Origin: Streptomyces sp. ISL-66
Lineage (GTDB): Bacteria > Actinomycetota > Actinomycetes > Streptomycetales > Streptomycetaceae
NCBI RefSeq assembly: GCF_018614135.1
Contig: NZ_JAGGOW010000115.1
Span: 1-53,672, forward strand
Direction: 5' to 3'
Length of the DNA stretch: 53,672 nucleotides
In this document: one piece after another, positions 25,269 through 34,237 of the stretch
How positions within the stretch are numbered: the stretch's first letter is position 1
Layout: every line of letters starts with the position of its first letter
Notes under the pieces: generated by a model
Told to the model about the DNA's origin: nothing
The model's input: only the letters and a program-made list of their open reading frames with translations
The model's database searches: none
Program-made: the position numbers and the translations under genes

Positions 25269-27101
25269 ATGACGACCACCACCACGGACACCACGACCAT
25301 GAACGCAGCGCCCAAGCCCAAGGGCTTCATCGCCATCCCCGAGAAGACGGCCCGCGCCCTCGCCACCGCGGGCGGCGCCCTCACCGTCGCCTCCTGCTTC
25401 CTCTCCTGGACCTGGACCGCCAAGTTCCCCGGCGACCTCACCGTCACCGGATACCCCGGCGGCCTCCAGTGGCTCGTCCTCGTCGGCGGCGCCCTCACCG
25501 CACTCTTCGGCCTCGCCTCCTACGGGACCAAGGGCCTCCAGTGGCTCACCCCCGCCGGAGCCGACGCGGCGCTCAAGCTCTCCGCCCTCGCCGCCTTCGC
25601 CACCGCCTGGTACACGATCGTCGCGATCATCACCACCCTCGGTGCCATCGCCGACCTCGAACCCGGCGCCTACGTCGTCGCCGCCGCCACCCTCCTCGCC
25701 CTCCTCGGCGCCCTCGCGCTCCCCTTCGAACGCCCCACCCTCGAAGCGGCCGACCCCGACGACAACGGCTGGGAACAGTTCAAGCACGACGCCCGCAACA
25801 AGGTCACCACCGCCAAGGCCGCCTTCACCACCGGCACGCCCAAGCCCGCCCGCGCCCTCCCCGCCTGGACCGAGATCCTCCTGATCGCCGGCATCCTCGC
25901 CCTCGGCCTCGGCGTCTTCACCTACGGCATCACCACGCCGTACCAGGAACTCTTCATCGGCTTCCTGATCACCGCCGGCTTCGGCTTCGCCGCCATCAGC
26001 AAAGCCGGCCTGATGGCACGCGTCACCACCCTCACCAACCGCCACCGCAACGTCGCCCTCATCGGCGCCTTCGCAGCGGCGGCCGCCTTCCCCTTCACCC
26101 AGACCGACGACCAGTACGCGACCCTCGGCGTCAACATCCTCATCTTCGCCACCGTCGCACTCGGCCTCAACATCGTCGTCGGCCTCACCGGCCTCCTCGA
26201 CCTCGGCTACGTCGCCTTCCTCGGCGTCGGCGCCTACACCGCGGCCCTGGTCTCCGGCTCCCCCAACTCGCCCTTCGGCGTGCACCTCCCCTTCTGGGCC
26301 GCACTCCTCATCGGCGCGGCCGCCTCCATGATCTTCGGCGTCCTCATCGGCGCCCCCACCCTCCGCCTGCGCGGCGACTACCTCGCCATCGTCACGCTCG
26401 GCTTCGGTGAGATCTTCCGCATCTCCATGAACAACCTCGACGGCGTCTCCGGCCCCGACATCACCAACGGGCCCAACGGCATCGCCAACATCCCCAACGT
26501 CGACCTCTTCGGATTCGACTTCGGCGCGAGCCACACGATCGCCGGATTCACCATCGGCCGCTTCGCCAACTACTTCTTCCTGATGCTCCTGATCACCCTC
26601 ATCGTGGTCATGGTCTTCCGCCGCAGCGCGGAATCCCGCATCGGCCGCGCCTGGGTCGCCATCCGCGAAGACGAGACCGCCGCCGAAGCCATGGGCATCA
26701 ACGGCTTCCGCGTCAAGCTCATCGCCTTCGCCCTCGGCGCCACCCTCGCCGGACTCGCAGGCGCCGTACAGGCCCACGTGAACTACACCGTCACCCCGGA
26801 CCAGTACGTCTTCGCCAACGCCGTACCCCCCAACTCCGCCTTCCTCCTCGCCGCAGTCGTCCTCGGCGGCATGGGAACCATCTCCGGCCCCCTCGTCGGC
26901 GGATCACTCCTCTTCCTGCTCCCCAACAAGCTCCAGTCCCTGGGCGAGTACCAGCTCCTCACCTTCGGCATCGCCCTCATCATCCTGATGCGCCTGCGCC
27001 CCGAAGGCCTCATTCCCAACCGGCGCAACCAGCTCGAACTCCACAAGGACATGGAAGCGCCCACGGTCCTCCCCACGGTCACCGGCAAGGCAGGGGTCTG
27101 A
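25269..27101 (+). CDS. livM: Branched-chain amino-acid ABC transporter permease LivM, with long N-terminal extension
   Basis: A 610-residue permease. The usual LivM core begins near residue 280 (LGVNILIFATVALGLNIVVGLTGLLDLGYVAF) and includes APTLRLRGDYLAIVTLGFGEIFR, the coupling loop AWVAIREDETAAEAMGING, and LRPEGLIPNRR near the end. The first 270 residues are extra: a Thr-rich start, about six further hydrophobic segments, and a soluble stretch (DPDDNGWEQFKHDARNK). Typical LivM proteins have 330-430 residues. The ATG at 25269 is chosen; a GTG at 25260 overlapping the livH stop is an alternative. Two transmembrane blocks in one chain suggest a lineage-specific form. Confidence 0.93.
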   Translation: MTTTTTDTTTMNAAPKPKGFIAIPEKTARALATAGGALTVASCFLSWTWTAKFPGDLTVTGYPGGLQWLVLVGGALTALFGLASYGTKGLQWLTPAGADAALKLSALAAFATAWYTIVAIITTLGAIADLEPGAYVVAAATLLALLGALALPFERPTLEAADPDDNGWEQFKHDARNKVTTAKAAFTTGTPKPARALPAWTEILLIAGILALGLGVFTYGITTPYQELFIGFLITAGFGFAAISKAGLMARVTTLTNRHRNVALIGAFAAAAAFPFTQTDDQYATLGVNILIFATVALGLNIVVGLTGLLDLGYVAFLGVGAYTAALVSGSPNSPFGVHLPFWAALLIGAAASMIFGVLIGAPTLRLRGDYLAIVTLGFGEIFRISMNNLDGVSGPDITNGPNGIANIPNVDLFGFDFGASHTIAGFTIGRFANYFFLMLLITLIVVMVFRRSAESRIGRAWVAIREDETAAEAMGINGFRVKLIAFALGATLAGLAGAVQAHVNYTVTPDQYVFANAVPPNSAFLLAAVVLGGMGTISGPLVGGSLLFLLPNKLQSLGEYQLLTFGIALIILMRLRPEGLIPNRRNQLELHKDMEAPTVLPTVTGKAGV

Positions 27102-27104
27102 CCC

Positions 27105-28744
<1,640 letters not shown>

Positions 28745-28758
28745 CCCCTCTCCTTCGT

Positions 28759-28809
28759 ACGAGTGAGGCCCGCCTCCGGATCCAGCATCCGGAGGCGGGC
28801 CTCACTCGT
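28759..28809. terminator. Strong bidirectional terminator
   Basis: A perfect 23-bp inverted repeat: left arm 28759-28781, right arm 28787-28809, with a 5-nt loop (ccagc). The arms begin acgagtgaggcccgcc. It lies between the convergent livF and ANTAR-regulator genes and is the longest perfect stem found in the window. Confidence 0.85.
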
Positions 28810-28824
28810 GTACGCGCTCCAGGG

Positions 28825-29484
28825 CTACTCGCCCTTGCCCGCGGCGGCCTTCTTCTCCTCGGCGTCCTCGATGACCGCCTCGGCGACCTGCTGCATGGAC
28901 ATCCGGCGGTCCATGGAGGTCTTCTGGATCCAGCGGAAGGCGGCCGGCTCGGAGAGCCCGTACTGCGTCTGCAGGATGCTCTTCGCCCGGTCCACGAGCT
29001 TGCGGGTCTCCAGGCGCAGCGAGAGGTCGGCGACCTCCTTCTCCAGCGCGCGGAGCTCGGCGAAGCGGGACACGGCCATCTCGATGGCCGGGACGACGTC
29101 GCTCTTGCTGAAGGGCTTCACCAGGTACGCCATGGCTCCGGCGTCACGGGCCCGCTCGACGAGGTCGCGCTGCGAGAACGCGGTCAGCATCAGCACCGGG
29201 GCGATGGACTCCTCCGCGATCTTCTCGGCGGCGGAGATCCCGTCCAGGACGGGCATCTTCACGTCGAGGATCACCAGGTCGGGCCGGTGCTCACGGGCCA
29301 GCTCGATGGCCGTCTGCCCGTCTCCGGCCTCGCCTACGACGGCGTAGCCCTCTTCCTCCAGCATTTCCTTGAGGTCGAGACGGATGAGCGCCTCGTCCTC
29401 GGCGATGACGACACGCGTCGTCAGCGGCGGAACGTGCGACTGGTCGGCGTCGGGCATGGGCGTCGACTCGTGCTCGGCGGTCAC
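28825..29484 (-). CDS. Response regulator with ANTAR RNA-binding domain
   Basis: A 219-residue regulator. The receiver domain (about 22-140) has VVIAEDEALIRLD, the phosphoacceptor Asp in LVILDVKMPVLDG, the Thr of MLTAFS and the Lys of LVKPFS. The C-terminal ANTAR domain (about 150-210) has LETRKLVDRAKSILQTQYGLSEPAAFRWIQ followed by the helix MSMQQVAEAVIEDAEEKK. ANTAR proteins act as RNA-binding antiterminators. The GTG at 29484 is chosen because AAAGAGGAG lies 7 nt upstream; the frame extends 8 codons further. It has no adjacent histidine kinase, so its sensor is elsewhere. Confidence 0.95.
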   Translation of the reverse strand: MTAEHESTPMPDADQSHVPPLTTRVVIAEDEALIRLDLKEMLEEEGYAVVGEAGDGQTAIELAREHRPDLVILDVKMPVLDGISAAEKIAEESIAPVLMLTAFSQRDLVERARDAGAMAYLVKPFSKSDVVPAIEMAVSRFAELRALEKEVADLSLRLETRKLVDRAKSILQTQYGLSEPAAFRWIQKTSMDRRMSMQQVAEAVIEDAEEKKAAAGKGE

Positions 29485-29584
29485 GAAGGGCTCCTCTTTG
29501 CGGGGCATATCAAGCTCCCCCGAGCCTACCTAGCTGCGGTATGGTGGAGACGCAGCGGGTCGGGGGTAACCTTCGATTCGCTGG

Positions 29585-29659
29585 GCCCCAGTAGCCCAAT
29601 TGGCAGCAGGCAATGGATTCAAAACCCATACAGTGTCGGTTCGAGTCCGACCTGGGGCA
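29585..29659 (+). tRNA. tRNA with CAA anticodon and short variable loop
   Basis: A 75-nt cloverleaf: acceptor stem GCCCCAG/CTGGGGC (29585-29591 with 29652-29658), U8 and A9, a 3-bp D stem with a GG-containing 12-nt loop, an anticodon stem ATGGA/CCCAT (closing pair A-C mismatched), loop TTCAAAA, a 5-nt variable loop ACAGT, and T arm GTCGG/TTCGAGT/CCGAC. The discriminator is A29659; no CCA is encoded. U33 then CAA would read UUG (Leu). Bacterial tRNA-Leu has a long variable arm (class II), which is absent here, so the true identity is uncertain. It is followed by T-rich sequence. Confidence 0.85.
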
Positions 29660-29677
29660 CTTTTCCTTATTTTCCAA

Positions 29678-29700
29678 GGTCACGCGATAATCGCGTGGCC
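29678..29700 (+). terminator. Hairpin downstream of the tRNA
   Basis: Near-perfect inverted repeat ggtcacgcgat (29678-29688) and atcgcgtggcc (29690-29700), with one G-T pair; the inner pairs must open to form a loop. It follows the T-rich run (cttttccttatttt) after the tRNA and is a plausible terminator. Confidence 0.5.
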
Positions 29701-29770
29701 TTCACTCGTTCCGGCGAAGCTGCCTGAAACCTGGCGCGGTGTGCGAATTACCCGCGAAACGGTCGGGCGT

Positions 29771-30517
29771 ATGTACGACATGCCCACTCGTCTTTACGCC
29801 CTGGACCTCCTCCGTACCGGTCGCAGCATGAACTCCGTCAGCAAGGAAACCGGCATATCCCGTGCCGCGATCCGCTCCTGGCAATCCCGGGTGGAGCCCC
29901 TCCCCCGCCTCAACCAAGCCGCCCCCTGCACAGCCCCCACCGACGAGGCCTCGTACGCGTACCTCCTGGGCCTCTATCTCGGCGACGGCTGCATCAGCCC
30001 CCACCCGCGCGGCGGGCACCACCTCCGGATCGCCTGCGCGGACGCCTGGCCCGGCCTCATCGAACGGTGCCGCGAGGCGGTCCTCGCCGTACGGCCCGGC
30101 GACAAGGTGTACCTGCTCCAGCGCCAAGGATGCGTATCCGTCACGAGCTACGGCCGGCACTGGACCTGCCTGTTCCCGCAGCACGGCCCCGGCAAGAAGC
30201 ACGACCGGCGGATCGCCCTCGAGGACTGGCAGCGAGCCATCGTCGACGCCCACCCCTGGGAGTTCGTCCGGGGGCTGATCCACTCCGACGGGTGTCGGAT
30301 CACCAACTGGACGGTCCGCAACGGCAGGCGCTACGAGTACCCCCGGTACTTCTTCACCAACAAGTCCGACGACATCCGCAAGCTCTGCACCGACACGCTC
30401 GCCAAGGTCGGCGTCGAGTGGACCATCCTCGCCCGCGGCAGCGACCCGTTCAACGTGTCCATCGCCCGCAAGGCCTCCGTCGCCCTCATGGACGAGCACA
30501 TCGGGCCGAAGTACTAG
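29771..30517 (+). CDS. Free-standing LAGLIDADG homing-endonuclease-like protein with N-terminal HTH
   Basis: A 248-residue protein with two LAGLIDADG-type helices: YLLGLYLGDGCISP (about 60-73) and FVRGLIHSDGCRIT (about 164-177), each with the acidic residue needed for metal-dependent DNA cleavage. That layout is a monomeric homing endonuclease. Residues 1-40 (TRLYALDLLRTGRSMNSVSKETGISRAAIRSWQ) resemble a transposase/resolvase helix-turn-helix. It is not inside an intein or intron: flanking sequence has no splicing motifs. It starts at the ATG at 29771 or 29780; neither has a strong ribosome-binding site. It lies 111 bp after the tRNA. It could cleave DNA or serve as a DNA-binding regulator derived from such an enzyme. 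Confidence 0.85.
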   Translation: MYDMPTRLYALDLLRTGRSMNSVSKETGISRAAIRSWQSRVEPLPRLNQAAPCTAPTDEASYAYLLGLYLGDGCISPHPRGGHHLRIACADAWPGLIERCREAVLAVRPGDKVYLLQRQGCVSVTSYGRHWTCLFPQHGPGKKHDRRIALEDWQRAIVDAHPWEFVRGLIHSDGCRITNWTVRNGRRYEYPRYFFTNKSDDIRKLCTDTLAKVGVEWTILARGSDPFNVSIARKASVALMDEHIGPKY

Positions 30518-30526
30518 TAGGACGGG

Positions 30527-31126
30527 CTAGGGGGCCAGGGCCCGCAGGAGCGTGGTCACGTGGGCTTTCGCGTCGGCCGGGTCCAAGGGGGCGTGGGCCA
30601 CGAGGAGGCGGTACCAGAACGGGCCGAAGACGAGGTCGGTGGCATGGTCGAGGTCGGTGGTGGCGGGGAGTTCTTCGCGGGTGACGGCCCGGGTGAGGAG
30701 GGTGGTGACGAGCTCGCGGCGGGTGGCGACCCACGCGCGGAAGGCTTCGGCGAAGGCGGGGTCGAGTTGGGCTTCGGCCATGAGGCCGGTGAGGGCTTTG
30801 GTGCGGACGGGGTCGCGGCCGATGCGGTAGAGGTCGGCGACGAAGGCGGTGAGGTCGCCTGCGAGGGTGCCGGTGTCGGGTTCGGGGACGCGGGTGGCGG
30901 TCTCGTGGGCGTAGGCGTCCATGACGAGGGCGGGCTTGGATTTCCACCAGCGGTAGACGGTGCTCTTGGCGACGTTGGCGCGTTTGGCGACGCCTTCGAT
31001 GGTGAGGGCGCCGTAGCCGTTTTCGACGAGGAGGGCTGCGGTGGCTTCGAGGACGGAGTGGTGGGCGTCTTCGTTGCGGAGGCGGCCGCCGGTGCGGGGC
31101 GGGTTGCCCGAAGGAGTGATTGACAC
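30527..31126 (-). CDS. TetR/AcrR-family transcriptional regulator
   Basis: A 199-residue TetR-type repressor. The DNA-binding HTH is at about residues 18-62: VLEATAALLVENGYGALTIEGVAKRANVAKSTVYRWWKSKPAL, with the typical KSTVYRWW recognition helix. The C-terminal part has the profile of the TetR_C domain of the AcrR-like group (TGLMAEAQLDPAFAEAFRAW, FGPFWYRLLV). The ligand is unknown. The start is the GTG at 31126; upstream sequence in frame is antisense to the hydrolase gene. It is divergent from that hydrolase over a 90-bp gap holding two palindromes, so it probably represses both. Confidence 0.93.
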   Translation of the reverse strand: MSITPSGNPPRTGGRLRNEDAHHSVLEATAALLVENGYGALTIEGVAKRANVAKSTVYRWWKSKPALVMDAYAHETATRVPEPDTGTLAGDLTAFVADLYRIGRDPVRTKALTGLMAEAQLDPAFAEAFRAWVATRRELVTTLLTRAVTREELPATTDLDHATDLVFGPFWYRLLVAHAPLDPADAKAHVTTLLRALAP

Positions 31127-31146
31127 GGCCTCACGATAGCCCTTAC

Positions 31147-31173
31147 CGTTTATCGAAACGCTGCGTAGCGTTT
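31147..31173. promoter_or_regulatory. Two overlapping palindromes, candidate TetR operator
   Basis: CGTTT-ATCG-AAACG (31147-31160) overlaps AAACGCT-GCGT-AGCGTTT (31156-31173); the AAACG is shared. The arms are perfect in both. They lie midway between the divergent TetR and hydrolase starts, as expected for an autoregulated TetR operator bound by one or two dimers. Confidence 0.6.
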
Positions 31174-31216
31174 TGATTGATGCGTCGGTTGGACGAGCGA
31201 AGCAGGGGGCGGAGCC

Positions 31217-31789
31217 ATGGGCAAGATCGTGTTCGCGCACGGGTACGGGATGAGCGCCGGGGAGCACTGGTATTCGTCGGCGGGTGAGGAGTTCGCGGCC
31301 GAGGGGCACGAGGTGCGGATTCCGAATTTCCCGGAGCCGTTCGCGCCGGAGGCGGGTGTGTGGCTGAAGGCGCTGGAGGCCGAAACCGAGGGGGCGCCGG
31401 CGGGCGAGACCGTGCTGGTGGGTCACAGTCTGGGCGGGGTGAATGTGCTGCGGCTGCTGCAGGAGCACGACACCGAGGCCGAGGGGGCGTTCGCGGGGGT
31501 GGTGTTCGTGGCGTCGATGTCGGGCGAGGTGGGGTACGACGCGTTGGCGCCGTTCTTCACTCCGGAGTTCGACTGGCGGCGCATCCGCAGGGCGGCGCGG
31601 GAGTTCCGGGTGCTCCATGCGGCCGATGACCCGGTGACCGGGGAGGCGACGGGTGAGCACGTGTGGCGGTTCGTGAGGGAGCTCGGCGCGGTGGCACGGG
31701 TGACCGCGTCGGGCGGGCACTTCCCGAGTACGGGTGAGAGCCGCTTGGTGTTGCCCGACGCGGTGCGTCTTATACGTGAGGTGCTGTAG
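31217..31789 (+). CDS. RBBP9/YdeN-family alpha/beta hydrolase
   Basis: A 190-residue small serine hydrolase. It opens KIVFAHGYGMSAGEHWY (oxyanion region), has the nucleophile elbow VLVGHSLGGVNVL (Ser near residue 70), an acid candidate in VLHAADDPVTG (about 137) and a terminal catalytic His in ASGGHFPS (about 172). This is the compact RBBP9/YdeN architecture. The substrate is unknown. ATG at 31217 follows a GGGGCGGAG ribosome-binding site. It is divergently paired with a TetR regulator, so expression is probably induced by a small molecule, perhaps its substrate. Confidence 0.9.
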   Translation: MGKIVFAHGYGMSAGEHWYSSAGEEFAAEGHEVRIPNFPEPFAPEAGVWLKALEAETEGAPAGETVLVGHSLGGVNVLRLLQEHDTEAEGAFAGVVFVASMSGEVGYDALAPFFTPEFDWRRIRRAAREFRVLHAADDPVTGEATGEHVWRFVRELGAVARVTASGGHFPSTGESRLVLPDAVRLIREVL

Positions 31790-31823
31790 CCGGCGTCGTG
31801 GCCGGGGCCGCGGTATGCCGGCC

Positions 31824-33251
31824 TCAGCGGACGGCGTCGCCGATGTGGTGGACGCGGACCAGGTTGGTGGATCCGGTGACCCCGGGGGGTGAGCCGGCGG
31901 TGATGACGACGACGTCGCCGGGTACGCAGCGGCCGATGCGCAGGAGTTCTTCTTCGACTTGGGCGACCATCGCGTCGGTGGAGTCGACGTGGGGGCCGAG
32001 GAAGGTTTCGACGCCCCAGGTGAGGTTGAGCTGGGAGCGGGTGGCGGCGTCGGGGGTGAAGGCGAGGAGGGGAATGGGTGAGCGGTAGCGGGAGAGCCGG
32101 CGGACGGTGTCTCCGCTCTGGGTGAAGGCGACGAGGAACTTGGCGCCGAGGAAGTCGCCCATTTCGGCGGCTGCGCGGGCGACTGCTCCGCCTTGGGTGC
32201 GGGGCTTGTTGCGGTCGGTGAGTGCGGGCAGGCCCTTGGCGAGGATGTCTTCTTCGGCGGCTTCGATGATGCGGGCCATGGTGCGGACGGTTTCGATGGG
32301 GTATTTGCCGACGCTGGTTTCGCCGGAGAGCATGACGGCGTCGGTTCCGTCGATGACGGCGTTGGCGACGTCGGATGCTTCGGCGCGGGTGGGTCGGGAG
32401 TTGTCGATCATCGAGTCGAGCATTTGGGTGGCGACGATGACGGGTTTGGCGTTGCGCTTGGTGAGTTTGACGGCCCGCTTCTGGACGATGGGGACTTGTT
32501 CGAGGGGCATCTCGACGCCGAGGTCGCCGCGGGCGACCATGATGCCGTCGAAGGCGGCGACGATGTCGTCGATGTTTTCGACTGCTTGGGGCTTTTCGAC
32601 CTTGGCGATGACGGGGAGGCGTCGGCCTTCTTCGTCCATGACGCGGTGGACGTCTTCGATGTCTCGGCCGCTGCGGACGAAGGAGAGGGCGATGACGTCG
32701 GCGCCGATGCGCAGGGCCCAGCGGAGGTCGTCGATGTCCTTTTCGGAGAGGGCGGGTACGGAGACCGCGACGCCGGGGAGGTTGAGTCCCTTGTGGTCGG
32801 AGACCATGCCCCCTTCGATGACGCGGGTGCGGACGTGGGGTCCGTCGATGGCGGTGACTTCGAGGGTGACGCGGCCGTCGTCTACGAGGATGCGTTCGCC
32901 GGTGGTGACGTCTTCGGCGAGGCCTTTGTAGGTGGTGCCGCAGGTGTGGCGGTCGCCTTCGTGGTCTTCGACGGTGATGGTGAATTCGTCGCCGCGTTCA
33001 AGGAGTACGGGTCCTTCGCGGAAGCGGCCCAGGCGGATCTTCGGGCCTTGAAGGTCTGCGAGGACGCCGACGCTGCGGCCGGTTTCGTCGGAGGCCTTGC
33101 GGACGCGCTGGTAGCGCTCTTCGTGTTCGGCGTAGGTGCCGTGGCTGAGGTTGAAGCGGGCGATGTCCATTCCGGCTTCGACCAGGGCTTTGATCTGGTC
33201 GTATGAGTCGGTGGCGGGGCCCAGGGTACATACGATTTTCGCTCGGCGCAT
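31824..33251 (-). CDS. pyk: Pyruvate kinase
   Basis: A 475-residue glycolytic enzyme converting phosphoenolpyruvate and ADP to pyruvate and ATP. The sequence starts MRRAKIVCTLGPATDSYDQI, with ARFNLSHGTY, LQGPKIRLGRF, DVIALSFVRSGRDIEDVH (active-site region), VIAKVEKPQAVENID, MVARGDLGVEMPLEQVPIVQK and ATQMLDSMIDNSRPTRAEASDVANAVIDGTDAVMLSGETSVGKYP-type signature blocks. The start is the ATG at 33251; sequence further upstream in frame passes through the operator-like region and is not homologous. Streptomycetes often carry two pyk genes, so this may be one of two. A repeat array lies in its upstream region. Confidence 0.97.
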   Translation of the reverse strand: MRRAKIVCTLGPATDSYDQIKALVEAGMDIARFNLSHGTYAEHEERYQRVRKASDETGRSVGVLADLQGPKIRLGRFREGPVLLERGDEFTITVEDHEGDRHTCGTTYKGLAEDVTTGERILVDDGRVTLEVTAIDGPHVRTRVIEGGMVSDHKGLNLPGVAVSVPALSEKDIDDLRWALRIGADVIALSFVRSGRDIEDVHRVMDEEGRRLPVIAKVEKPQAVENIDDIVAAFDGIMVARGDLGVEMPLEQVPIVQKRAVKLTKRNAKPVIVATQMLDSMIDNSRPTRAEASDVANAVIDGTDAVMLSGETSVGKYPIETVRTMARIIEAAEEDILAKGLPALTDRNKPRTQGGAVARAAAEMGDFLGAKFLVAFTQSGDTVRRLSRYRSPIPLLAFTPDAATRSQLNLTWGVETFLGPHVDSTDAMVAQVEEELLRIGRCVPGDVVVITAGSPPGVTGSTNLVRVHHIGDAVR

Positions 33252-33304
33252 GGGGCGAGCGTATGCCCCTACCAGGGAGTAGGAAATTGGTTCCGGGTGT
33301 CCAC

Positions 33305-33344
33305 TCAACAACCTTTGAGCAAAAGGTTGTTGACAATTGTTGAA
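33305..33344 (-). promoter_or_regulatory. TTGTTGA repeat array upstream of pyk
   Basis: TCAACAA (33305-33311) is inverted relative to two direct copies of TTGTTGA (33327-33333 and 33337-33343) spaced 10 bp apart. The outer pair forms a perfect 12-bp inverted repeat, tcaacaaccttt (33305-33316) with aaaggttgttga (33322-33333). It lies 54-92 bp before the pyk start and looks like an operator for a cooperative regulator. Confidence 0.5.
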
Positions 33345-33351
33345 TGTGCAT

Positions 33352-33375
33352 GGGGGTGCTCTGATGAGCACCCCC
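33352..33375 (-). terminator. Terminator of the SIMPL gene
   Basis: A perfect 10-bp stem, gggggtgctc (33352-33361) with gagcaccccc (33366-33375), and a 4-nt loop. It lies 34 nt after the SIMPL-protein stop and insulates it from pyk. Confidence 0.75.
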
Positions 33376-33408
33376 GGGCGCCGGATTGTGTGTTCGGGGG
33401 GTGGGTTT

Positions 33409-34110
33409 TCAGAGCTGGGGAGGGGTCATGGTGAAGCGGGCGTTCACCTGTGCGTAGACGGTCTGGCGCTGGGGTTCGAGGTCGAGTGCGGGGGCCGTCT
33501 CCTCGGTGGCGCTGAAGGCCATGGTGCGCATGCCGGAGCCGGCGCCGGCTTGGAAGGGGATGGGGGCGTTTTCGGCGCCGAGGTCGGCGAGTTCGACGAG
33601 GGCGGCGAGTTCGGCGCCCAGGGCCGCGGCGTATTCGCGGGCGCGTTGGACGGCTTCGAGTACGGCTTGGCGGCGGGCCTCGCCGTGGGCGGGCGAGGTG
33701 GGGCGCAGGGTCCACCAGGGTCCGTCGACTTGGGTGAGTTCGAGGTCGGCGAGGCGGGTGGTGAGTTCGCCCAGGGTGGTGAAGTCGTTGAGCTCGGCGA
33801 TGAGGTGGACGCGTCCGTGGTAGGCGCGGATGCGTTCGCCGCGGCCGTGGCGGCCGAGTTCGGGGGTGATGGAGAAGGCGCCGGTTTCGAGTTTTTCGAC
33901 GGGGTCGCCGTAGCTCTTGACGAGGTCGAGGACGGCGTTGTTTCGGCGGGTGAGGTCTTCGAGGGCGGTGCGCCGGTCGGTGCCGCGGGCGCTGACGGTG
34001 ATGCCGATGCGGGCGATCTCGGGGTCGACTTCGAGGGTGGCTTCGCCGCGGACTGCGACGCGGGGGACTTCGGGGGTTCCGTAGGGCTGGTGCGAGGTGT
34101 CCTGGGTCAT
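33409..34110 (-). CDS. SIMPL-domain (DUF541) protein
   Basis: A 233-residue protein of the SIMPL/DUF541 family. The start PRVAVRGEATLEVDPEIARIGITVSARGTDR is the typical opening, followed by a mixed alpha/beta body (AVLDLVKSYGDPVEKLETGAFSITPEL) and the terminal beta strands TVYAQVNARFTM. Members are often periplasmic and of uncertain role; no signal peptide is present here, so this one is probably cytoplasmic. The ATG at 34110 is the only good start. It is divergent from the 5'-nucleotidase gene and terminates at a hairpin before pyk. Confidence 0.9.
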   Translation of the reverse strand: MTQDTSHQPYGTPEVPRVAVRGEATLEVDPEIARIGITVSARGTDRRTALEDLTRRNNAVLDLVKSYGDPVEKLETGAFSITPELGRHGRGERIRAYHGRVHLIAELNDFTTLGELTTRLADLELTQVDGPWWTLRPTSPAHGEARRQAVLEAVQRAREYAAALGAELAALVELADLGAENAPIPFQAGAGSGMRTMAFSATEETAPALDLEPQRQTVYAQVNARFTMTPPQL

Positions 34111-34237
34111 GGCTTCACTGTCGCACTGGTGCTCGTGGGGGCGTGGTCATCGGATCGAAACCTGTGGGGGGTGTTGCGGCTTGTTGCGGCTGGGTCAGAA
34201 TCTACGCGCGTTGTTCATGGCTCAAAGGGGAGATGGC

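Noticed and set aside
29600..29770. N-terminal extension of the LAGLIDADG protein through the tRNA
   Set aside because: The frame is open, but it would translate the tRNA sequence itself; the ATG at 29771 gives the conserved HTH start.
30560..31123. Gly/Val/Glu-rich open frame on the plus strand opposite the TetR gene
   Set aside because: No motif, and it is the complement of a clear TetR HTH protein.
29500..31200. Integrated element using the tRNA as attachment site
   Set aside because: No integrase, excisionase or second partial tRNA copy is visible in the window; the LAGLIDADG gene alone does not make an integrative element.
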